Source: Anaerolineales bacterium UBA3082
GTDB taxonomy: Bacteria; Chloroflexota; Anaerolineae; UBA7937
NCBI GenBank assembly: GCA_002366595.1
Contig: DFBK01000074.1
Span: forward strand, 1 to 11,443
DNA: 11,443 nt
Direction of reading: 5' to 3'
How positions within the stretch are numbered: the first letter of the stretch is position 1; every line of letters starts with the position of its first letter. The notes under the pieces were generated by a model, which searched no databases, had not been told where the DNA came from, and saw nothing but the letters and a program-made list of their open reading frames with translations. Both the position numbers and the translations under genes were made by a program. Shown here piece by piece: positions 1 through 5,715 of the stretch.

Positions 1-360
1 GTCCGGGGCCCGAACATCTACCTCCCTGCGCAGCAGGCCACCGCTTGTGCCCTAGTGGTTAACGAACTCCTCCAGAACTCCCTGGAGCACGGCTACAGGC
101 AGAGGAAGGAGGGGACCATTGCGGTGAAGTTGCGGGAGGAGGCCGATAGCGTGAGCATCGAGATAGATGATGATGGAAGGGGGTTGCCTCCCGATTTTGA
201 CCTGGAAGCGGATAGGAGCCTAGGGCTGCAGATAGTGCAGACCCTGGTAGAAGATGACCTTGGGGGGCGGTTCGAGTTGAAGGATGGAGGCGGGGTGCAG
301 GCCATCATCACTTTTCCCAAGGTTAGTCTAGGAGGAGAGAGGTGGAAAGAACTAGAGTAA
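1..360 (+). CDS. Sensor histidine kinase, C-terminal ATPase part (5' end outside window)
   Basis: The reading frame is open from the first base, so this is the last 119 residues of a longer protein. A GTG at 55 lies inside the domain and is not the start. What is visible is a GHKL/HATPase_c ATP-binding domain. The N box is NELLQNSLEHGY (about residues 21-32), the G1 box is DDDGRGLPP, and the G2 region is SLGLQIVQTLVEDDLGG. The run LPAQQATACALVVNELLQNS is typical of the HisKA_2/HWE kinase group, which includes PdtaS. The histidine-bearing dimerisation domain and any sensor domain are upstream and cannot be seen. Its end overlaps the ANTAR regulator by 19 bases, so the two are almost certainly translationally coupled and cognate: this kinase should phosphorylate Asp55 of the next protein. 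The family is secure; the signal sensed is unknown. Confidence 0.88.
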   Translation, partial: VRGPNIYLPAQQATACALVVNELLQNSLEHGYRQRKEGTIAVKLREEADSVSIEIDDDGRGLPPDFDLEADRSLGLQIVQTLVEDDLGGRFELKDGGGVQAIITFPKVSLGGERWKELE

Positions 361-944
361 TCATCGCTGATGACGAATCGATCATCCGCCTGGATCTCCG
401 GGAGATGCTGGAGAGCCTGGGTTATCTGGTGGTGGGGGAGGCGGGGGATGGGACGAGCGCGGTGAACCTGGCTCGAGAACTGAGGCCAGATATCGTGATC
501 ATGGATATCAAGATGCCAGGTCTGGATGGGATCGATGGGGCTAAGATCCTCACCGAGGAGAAGATCGCTCCCGTTCTCCTTCTCACGGCCTACAGCCAAA
601 GGGAACTAGTACAACGGGCCAAGGAAGCGGGGGTGGTGGGCTATCTGGTGAAGCCCTTCCGGGAGCAGGATTTGGGGCCGGCTATGGAGGTGGCCCTCTC
701 CCGCTTCGAGGAGTTCAAGACCTTAGAGCAGGAAGTTGAGGATCTAAAGGAGGCTCTGGAGACGAGGAAACTGGTGGACCGGGCCAAGGGGATCCTGATG
801 GACACTCAGGGGCTTAGTGAGGCGGCGGCTTTCCGCAAGATTCAGAAGATGAGCATGGACAAGAGGGTGCCTATGAAAGAGATAGCCAAAGCCATAATTA
901 TCGCCCATGAGGCGTCCATAAAGGATCCCGAGGGAGAGGGATAG
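342..944 (+). CDS. ANTAR-domain response regulator (PdtaR-like transcription antiterminator)
   Basis: This 200-residue protein has a receiver domain at about 1-120: acidic pocket D10/D11, phosphoacceptor D55 in IVIMDIKMPG, T82 and K104 in YLVKPF. A short coiled linker (about 122-140) leads to an ANTAR domain at about 133-188, with RKLVDRAKGILMD, then SEAAAFRKIQKMSMDKR and MKEIAKAII. ANTAR proteins bind tandem hexaloop hairpins in nascent RNA and prevent termination. Phosphorylation by the upstream kinase should activate it, as in the PdtaS/PdtaR pair. The start is a GTG at 342, preceded by GGAGGAGAG at 331-339, inside the kinase gene. The full-length, two-domain architecture is intact. The next gene, NAD+ synthase, starts 7 bases later, probably on the same transcript. 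I saw no clear dual-hairpin target in this window, so its regulon lies elsewhere or in the unseen leader. Confidence 0.95.
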   Translation: MERTRVIIADDESIIRLDLREMLESLGYLVVGEAGDGTSAVNLARELRPDIVIMDIKMPGLDGIDGAKILTEEKIAPVLLLTAYSQRELVQRAKEAGVVGYLVKPFREQDLGPAMEVALSRFEEFKTLEQEVEDLKEALETRKLVDRAKGILMDTQGLSEAAAFRKIQKMSMDKRVPMKEIAKAIIIAHEASIKDPEGEG

Positions 945-951
945 GGGGTTC

Positions 952-1665
952 ATGGAACTAGCGGAGGAGATCAGCGGTTGGATCAAGGAGCAGATAGAGG
1001 GAGCCGGCGCTAAGGGAGCAGTAGTGGGGCTCAGCGGAGGGCTCGATTCCTCGGTGACGGCGGTGCTCTGCAAGAGGGTTACAGATGTCTTGGGGCTGAT
1101 CATGCCCATCCATAGTGACCCCCTCGATGAGGAGTACGCCAGCCTTCTGGCCAGGGAGTTCGACATCCAGGTTAGGCGTGTGGATTTGAGCCCCGTATAT
1201 GATGCGCTGGTAAGGGTCCTTCCTGACCCCACCGGGCTGCCGGTAGCCAATCTGAAGCCTCGGCTGCGGATGGCTACCCTATACTACTTCGCCAATAAAG
1301 AGAACCGGCTGGTGGTGGGGACGGGAAACAAGAGCGAGATAATGATGGGCTATTTCACCAAGTATGGGGATGGAGGGGTGGATATCTTGCCTTTGGGTGG
1401 CCTCCTCAAGGGGCAAGTGAGGGAGTTAGCCCGAGAACTGGGGGTACCGCCCCGGATAATCGCCCGGCCACCGAGCGCGGGGCTATGGGCCGGGCAGACC
1501 GATGAAGGGGAGTTGGGGATAACCTATGACGACCTGGACCAGATATTGACTGCCTTTGAGTCCGGTGCAACCCTCGATTTTGACCCTCAACTTGTAGAGA
1601 GGGTGAAGCGCCATATGGCGGAGACGAAACATAAGCGGGTGGCGATCCCGATATTTGAGCCTTAG
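952..1665 (+). CDS. nadE: NH3-dependent NAD+ synthase
   Basis: This cytoplasmic enzyme makes NAD+ from nicotinate adenine dinucleotide, ATP and ammonia, the last step of NAD biosynthesis. Evidence within its 237 residues: the N-type PP-loop SGGLDSS at 28-34, VVGTGNKSEIMMGYFTKYGD at 121-140 (substrate and ATP site), DILPLGGLLKGQVRELA after it, and RPPSAGLWAGQTDEGELG at 172-189. It has no N-terminal nitrilase-type glutaminase domain, so it is the short ammonia-using form. Its length fits that group. ATG 952 is preceded by AGGGGG 3 bases upstream, and the start lies 7 bases after the ANTAR gene stop, so it is probably the last gene of that operon. A strong hairpin follows at 1689-1710. Having NAD synthesis in the same operon as an ANTAR two-component pair is unusual, and the regulatory link is only inferred. 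Confidence 0.96.
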   Translation: MELAEEISGWIKEQIEGAGAKGAVVGLSGGLDSSVTAVLCKRVTDVLGLIMPIHSDPLDEEYASLLAREFDIQVRRVDLSPVYDALVRVLPDPTGLPVANLKPRLRMATLYYFANKENRLVVGTGNKSEIMMGYFTKYGDGGVDILPLGGLLKGQVRELARELGVPPRIIARPPSAGLWAGQTDEGELGITYDDLDQILTAFESGATLDFDPQLVERVKRHMAETKHKRVAIPIFEP

Positions 1666-1688
1666 CAATCGATTGAGTAAGAGTTTAG

Positions 1689-1710
1689 GGCCAGGGAACT
1701 TTCCCTGGCC
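1689..1710 (+). terminator. Hairpin terminator after nadE
   Basis: A perfect 10-base inverted repeat, GGCCAGGGAA / TTCCCTGGCC, separated by CT. It probably folds as an 8-bp GC-rich stem with a 6-base loop, 24 bases after the nadE stop. The following TCTTGTATTGTTG is only moderately T-rich, so intrinsic termination may be imperfect. It lies between two convergent units and could also stop the minus-strand cassette, although that side lacks a T tract. The loop (AACTTT) has A at position 1 but not G at position 4, so it is a poor ANTAR target. Confidence 0.7.
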
Positions 1711-1761
1711 TCTTGTATTGTTGGCGAAGGGCTGCGGAGCAGGAGTGGAGGGAGATCCATT

Positions 1762-2199
1762 CTAGGCGCTGTTTGCCACCCCTTCGGGTCTCACTGAAGC
1801 AGGCACCATCTCCTGCATCTCAGACAGAATGTGCTTTATGTAGTCAGCGCTCGTGGACTTGGTCAATTTGTCGAAAATCATGCACAGGATGAAGTCAACA
1901 AATGCACCGGTTGCTACGCACCAGTAGAGGGTAGTCATCCAAGCAGGTAAGCCCATGGACTGAGGAATGACTGTAATCGCTGACAAGGCTGTCGGTACAG
2001 CCAAACCCAATAACGTGAAGCCCAAGTCACGGAACATTCCACTCTGCAGTGGCGCCCGCTTGAGATCTCGCTCGAGTCTGTCCCAATTGGCCCATCTCAT
2101 CAAGAAACAAGCCTCTTGGTCGGGTGATGGAACGGTTATGGACACCTTCGGTTCGTAGCTGAGAGCCAGGCGTTCCTTGGGAGGAGTTTGCTCAGCCAT
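1762..2199 (-). CDS. Hypothetical protein with two predicted membrane segments
   Basis: I do not recognise this family. The 145-residue protein has a soluble N-terminal part (about 1-57) with an Arg/Asp/Glu-rich stretch around MRWANWDRLERDLKR. Two hydrophobic segments follow, at about 58-78 (LGFTLLGLAVPTALSAI) and 86-109 (AWMTTLYWCVATGAFVDFIL). The C-terminal tail of about 35 residues (SADYIKHILSEMQEM) looks helical and probably lies on the same side as the N-terminus. The start at 2199 is chosen because GAGGAGGGG precedes this ATG by 4 bases and the codon lies one base after the stop of the zinc-ribbon gene. A longer reading from 2238 would add 13 residues that overlap that gene. It is the second gene of a two-gene operon. 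Its arginines are mostly AGA and CGN, with no AGG among those I read, unlike the flanking genes. This may indicate acquisition by transfer. Confidence 0.68.
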   Translation of the reverse strand: MAEQTPPKERLALSYEPKVSITVPSPDQEACFLMRWANWDRLERDLKRAPLQSGMFRDLGFTLLGLAVPTALSAITVIPQSMGLPAWMTTLYWCVATGAFVDFILCMIFDKLTKSTSADYIKHILSEMQEMVPASVRPEGVANSA

Positions 2200-2200
2200 G

Positions 2201-2470
2201 TTACCCCTCCTCTTTCTTCTTCGCGGGCTCAACGACACCCATGGCGAGGGCGTTGAACATCAGGGTGTGGCCGCAGAAATTACACATAATAGATACCAAC
2301 GGCAGCACCCGCTGTCCTCCTCCGATTACGAGATCGCCGCCCACAAACTCCCTGGCCTCCCATACCCGGTCAGGTATGTTCCAGTCGTTGTGTTGGCACA
2401 CTGGGCAGAATATCGGTCCCTCCCATTTCTCGTTGATCCAAGCAGCAACTTTCTCACGGTCGAGTTCCAT
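2201..2470 (-). CDS. Small zinc-ribbon protein of unknown function
   Basis: This 89-residue protein carries two CxxC knuckles, CPVC at 22-25 and CNFC at 63-66. They are separated by about 37 residues, as in a zinc ribbon that binds one Zn(II) through four cysteines. Around them are WINEKW (11-16), WNIPDRVWEAREFVGG (30-45) and LPLVSIMCNFCGHTLMFNA. The tail is charged (EPAKKKEEG). I recall similar small hypothetical proteins in many bacteria but know no assigned function. The start at 2470 is chosen because GAGGAGG lies 6 bases upstream. The longer frame to 2539 would begin upstream of the predicted transcription start and is unlikely. It is the first gene of a divergent two-gene operon with the two-membrane-segment protein one base downstream. 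There is no HTH or nuclease motif, so a role as adaptor or partner of the membrane protein is only inference. Confidence 0.72.
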   Translation of the reverse strand: MELDREKVAAWINEKWEGPIFCPVCQHNDWNIPDRVWEAREFVGGDLVIGGGQRVLPLVSIMCNFCGHTLMFNALAMGVVEPAKKKEEG

Positions 2471-2510
2471 AGAAGCCTCCTCTCGGGGCAACCTATCGAG
2501 CTTTGAAATC

Positions 2511-2539
2511 ATTATACCGTCTGTCCGGGGCAAAGACAA
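2511..2539 (-). promoter_or_regulatory. Sigma70-type promoter of the zinc-ribbon/membrane-protein cassette
   Basis: Read on the minus strand, TTGTCT (2539-2534) and a perfect TATAAT (2516-2511) are 17 bases apart. This predicts a start near 2504 and a leader of about 34 bases before ATG 2470. The good hexamers and optimal spacing suggest strong, housekeeping-type expression. It excludes translation from a start at 2539. Confidence 0.75.
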
Positions 2540-2652
2540 TGCCGTAATAAAATGAAACTCCTTCCATCCGTCAGTCGGAAGAGACTTCTGTATGCCTCGG
2601 GGAAGTGAAGAAACGCAATGTTGGTATAGCGTACGCCAGCAGAAGAGAACGT

Positions 2653-2681
2653 TTGCCAGAGGGAGGTCTCTAGTCTATAAT
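2653..2681 (+). promoter_or_regulatory. Sigma70-type promoter of the glycosyltransferase operon
   Basis: TTGCCA (2653-2658) and a perfect TATAAT (2676-2681) are separated by exactly 17 bases. The predicted start is near 2688, leaving a leader of about 24 bases with GAGGGG at 2703-2708 just before ATG 2712. It is divergent from the promoter at 2511-2539. The roughly 110 bases between them hold no gene; I see only an 8-base palindrome, GCGTACGC, at 2629-2636. Confidence 0.78.
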
Positions 2682-2711
2682 GCTTGGCGATGAATTTCTT
2701 CAGAGGGGCCT

Positions 2712-3377
2712 ATGAAACTCTCCATCATTATGCCCGTTTATAACGAAAGGGAGACCATCTCGGCGATCCTCCAACGGGTGAGGGAGGTCGATCTTCCCAA
2801 GGAGATAATCGTGGTGGACGATGGCTCCACGGATGGGACGAGGGAGGTCCTGCGGGGAGAAGAAGGGAAGGATAAGACCGTCGTCGTTTATCATGATAAG
2901 AACCAAGGGAAAGGGGCGGCCATCCGAACCGCTTTGGAGAGGGCGACGGGAGAGGTGGTCATATTTCAGGACGCTGACCTGGAGTATGACCCTGGTGATT
3001 ATGGCAAATTGCTCCAACCGATTTTGGAGGGCAAGAGCAGGGTGGTTTACGGGGTGCGGACTCTGCGAGAGCAGGATGTGCTGCGGCGGTGGGGGAACCG
3101 GTTCCTTACTTTGGTGACGAACCTCCTCTATGGGGCGAGGATTCAGGATATGGAAACCTGCTACAAGATGGTCTCCAAGGAAGTGATCGATCAGTTCACC
3201 ATAAAGGCGAACCGCTTCGACATCGAGCCGGAGATCACGGCCAAGATACTCAAACGAGGGTACCGGATCTTGGAGGTGCCCATCCGGTATACCCCGCGGC
3301 GGGAGCGAAAACTCTCACCCTGGAAGGATGGCCTTCCGGCGCTCTGGGCTCTTGTTAAGTACCGGTTCGTGGAGTGA
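2712..3377 (+). CDS. GT2 glycosyltransferase, polyprenyl-phosphate sugar synthase type (DPM1-like)
   Basis: The protein is expected to transfer a sugar from a nucleotide sugar to polyprenyl phosphate at the cytoplasmic membrane face, giving a lipid-linked donor. The 221 residues show the GT-A fold in order: SIIMPVYNERETI (4-16), the nucleotide-binding IIVVDDGSTDGT (32-43), NQGKGAAIRTAL (64-75), the metal-binding DxD in FQDADLEYDP (85-94, D87/D89), and QDMETCYKM (145-153). NRFDIEPEITAKI and a basic PRRERKLSPWKDG close the acceptor region. It has no C-terminal membrane segments, so it is the short, soluble DPM1-type rather than the GtrB-type. The sugar cannot be read from sequence. ATG 2712 follows GAGGGG closely. 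It is the first gene of an operon with a GT-C-like enzyme and a YfhO protein, which would use its product. Confidence 0.94.
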   Translation: MKLSIIMPVYNERETISAILQRVREVDLPKEIIVVDDGSTDGTREVLRGEEGKDKTVVVYHDKNQGKGAAIRTALERATGEVVIFQDADLEYDPGDYGKLLQPILEGKSRVVYGVRTLREQDVLRRWGNRFLTLVTNLLYGARIQDMETCYKMVSKEVIDQFTIKANRFDIEPEITAKILKRGYRILEVPIRYTPRRERKLSPWKDGLPALWALVKYRFVE

Positions 3378-3384
3378 GGTAGAG

Positions 3385-5715
3385 TTGCTTAACCTTCACT
3401 ACCTTTTCGATCCTCGCCCTAGCCCCCTTTCCCCCCAGGCCCTCTATCTCCATCTAGCCTTGGTGGCTTTTCTGGCTTTGGGCCTAGGGTTTAGCATCTT
3501 TGGGTGGCGGAGGCGACTATGGCCAAGAGATAGAGAGCGGCTATTCCATCCCCAAGGCCCCCTCTCGGCTTTGGGCCTAGTCCTCATCGGAGCCCGCCTT
3601 TTGGGCCTTCCCTATCTTTCGGCCAGGATCTGGCTTTTGGCCACTCTTCTAGCAACTATTGGGGGTTGGGCGACGGGGCTGGGTCTCATAGCCCATCGTC
3701 GAGGGCTCCTGGAACGGCAAGTGCGGCTTCTTCTCTTCGCCTGGTCGGGGGAGGAGCAGCCCCTTCCCCTCGCCGACCAGGCGGCCTTTCTGGTGGTCCA
3801 TCTCTTGGGGCTGGCCCTCCTGGCTACCCACTACGGCCGTTCCTATCTCTGGGCTCTCAACCTCTTTCTGCTCTTGGCCAGCCCTATGATGATCTACTCC
3901 CTTATCACTCGAAGGTGGACCCTTTACTGGGAGGCTTTGACCCCCCTCTTTTACCTTTACTTGGTGGTAGCCTTTCACCTCTTATTTAGCAACCTTTTGG
4001 CTATCTCGGATCCTCTTTCGGGCGGCTTCACCTACCCCTATTTTGTGAACGTGGCCTTCAATTCCACTGCGGCGCTCATCGCTTCCGCTGCCTACGCCTT
4101 TCTATGTCAACTCTATATAGTGAAGCGAGGGGCTCGAGGCTCGTCCCTCGCTTTGGCCGGGGCGGTTCTTTTAGTCTCGACTTTCACCTGGGCGGGAGCG
4201 GAGTATGTAGGCCATCGCACCAGGGGGGTGACGGGCAGCGACCCTTATGTCTATGCTCAGATGGCCGTGGATTTGGCTAGGCATAGAACCCCTTGGCACC
4301 TTTTTCCTCTCTTTCCTAAGGTAAGCGGGCTAGGGATACCCTGGTGGCCCATCGTTCATGCCGGCTACCATCTGCCCCACGACCAGGTGGGCCACGCCGC
4401 CAGCGTCTGGCCGGTGGGAGAGTCGGCGCTTCTGGCCTTGGGGTACCTCCTCTGGGGGGAGGAGGGGCTCTATATCACCATGCCAGTGATCGGCCTTCTA
4501 TCTCTAGGAGCGATCTACCTCTTGGTGGCCGAGGTGCTGCATAATGAATCGAGGGGAGAGCGGCTATTGGCTGGGGCCTGGGCGGCTTTCATCTTAGCCA
4601 CCTCTTGGGAGCAGATCGATAGGCTGCTCGTCCCCATGGCCGACACCACGGCCCAACTCTTCACCATATTGGTTATACTCTTCACCTTGAAAGCGATGCG
4701 GGGGCACCATCGGCTATACGGTCTTCTAGCGGGGCTCTCTTTCGGAGGGGCTTACTGGGTCCGGCACACTCAATTGGTGGTAGGGCTAAGTGTGCTCCTG
4801 GCGATGATTCTCTTGGAAAGAGAGCGCTCTCGAAAAGAGAGAGGGGAGTTCTTGCTTCTCTTTGGCCTCGTCTCTTTCATGATGGCCCTTCCCGACCTCC
4901 TATATCACCATTTGAGTTTTGGGAACTTTCTGACCCCAGAATCGGAAGAGTTGGCTCTTTTCGCCTTTTCCCATCTACTCACCACCGGGCCTCGGCTGGG
5001 GCGAGGTCTTCTTAGAGGAAACGAGTTCGGGTATCTCGTCCCCTTCCTACTCTACGGTGGTTACAAGATGTACCGCCAGAAGAGGGGCCTATTTGTGGTT
5101 CTAGGGAGTTGGATCTTGGCCTTGGTCCTCTTCCATCTCCCCTATGCCGCCCTGCGGTTGCGTGACCTCCTCCCAGTTTTCCCGGCGCTCATAGCCTTGA
5201 CGGTATATGGGATGATCTCCCTCTGGAAAGTGGCGACCTCACAGAGGGGAGCCTCTCTTCCAAGAGGTTTCCTGGCCTCTTTAGGCATCCTCGCCCTCTT
5301 CCTTCTTCCCGCCTATCGGACGAGGATCACCCTTGCCAGGCCCTTCGGTTCTTTTGAGACTACTTTTGGCTTCGTGACAGGGGAGGAGCGGCGGGCCTTC
5401 GACCAACTGGCGGCCTATACCTCGCCAGGGAGCGTCATCGGAACCTCCTTGAACGGAGGGCCCATCGATCTCTACTCGGGACAGGAGGCTTTCAGGCCAG
5501 AGAGTTGGACGGCTGAGGAGTTGGATACTTTTCTCTTGGCTATGGGGGATGAGGGACAGGAGATCTATATCTTGGACGATAGTCCGCAGTTGGCTTCTAC
5601 CTTGTCGCATCTATCCGCTCGACTGATGCCCATTGTGAGGCTCGATGTCCCCCTATTCGGTGAGGAGGCGACGGGCTATCTCTACCAGGTCGAAGTCTCA
5701 GGTGGCAGCCCATGA
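3385..5715 (+). CDS. Large polytopic GT-C-like glycosyltransferase / membrane protein
   Basis: The protein has about 776 residues and roughly 16-18 hydrophobic segments, followed by a soluble C-terminal domain of about 120 residues. About eight hydrophobic segments precede an extracytoplasmic GSDPYVYAQMAVDLARHRTP near residue 285. That stretch resembles the Asp-bearing first loop of GT-C (PMT/ArnT/GT39-like) enzymes, which take sugars from polyprenyl-phosphate donors. Later motifs that fit are YWVRHTQLVVG and LRLRDLLPVFPAL (about 588-600), like the R-x-LLP-x-PAL seen in such proteins. The start is uncertain. ATG 3328 would overlap the GT2 gene by 50 bases with a poorly spaced ribosome site. 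TTG 3385 lies just after the GT2 stop with GAGGT at 3376-3380, so I prefer it. The end overlaps the YfhO start in ATGA. The fold is likely; the substrate is unknown. Confidence 0.78.
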   Translation: MLNLHYLFDPRPSPLSPQALYLHLALVAFLALGLGFSIFGWRRRLWPRDRERLFHPQGPLSALGLVLIGARLLGLPYLSARIWLLATLLATIGGWATGLGLIAHRRGLLERQVRLLLFAWSGEEQPLPLADQAAFLVVHLLGLALLATHYGRSYLWALNLFLLLASPMMIYSLITRRWTLYWEALTPLFYLYLVVAFHLLFSNLLAISDPLSGGFTYPYFVNVAFNSTAALIASAAYAFLCQLYIVKRGARGSSLALAGAVLLVSTFTWAGAEYVGHRTRGVTGSDPYVYAQMAVDLARHRTPWHLFPLFPKVSGLGIPWWPIVHAGYHLPHDQVGHAASVWPVGESALLALGYLLWGEEGLYITMPVIGLLSLGAIYLLVAEVLHNESRGERLLAGAWAAFILATSWEQIDRLLVPMADTTAQLFTILVILFTLKAMRGHHRLYGLLAGLSFGGAYWVRHTQLVVGLSVLLAMILLERERSRKERGEFLLLFGLVSFMMALPDLLYHHLSFGNFLTPESEELALFAFSHLLTTGPRLGRGLLRGNEFGYLVPFLLYGGYKMYRQKRGLFVVLGSWILALVLFHLPYAALRLRDLLPVFPALIALTVYGMISLWKVATSQRGASLPRGFLASLGILALFLLPAYRTRITLARPFGSFETTFGFVTGEERRAFDQLAAYTSPGSVIGTSLNGGPIDLYSGQEAFRPESWTAEELDTFLLAMGDEGQEIYILDDSPQLASTLSHLSARLMPIVRLDVPLFGEEATGYLYQVEVSGGSP

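Noticed and set aside
1689..1710. Possible ANTAR target hairpin after nadE
   Set aside because: It is a single hairpin. The loop has A at position 1 but T rather than G at position 4, and ANTAR sites are paired hexaloop hairpins upstream of genes. It is better explained as a terminator.
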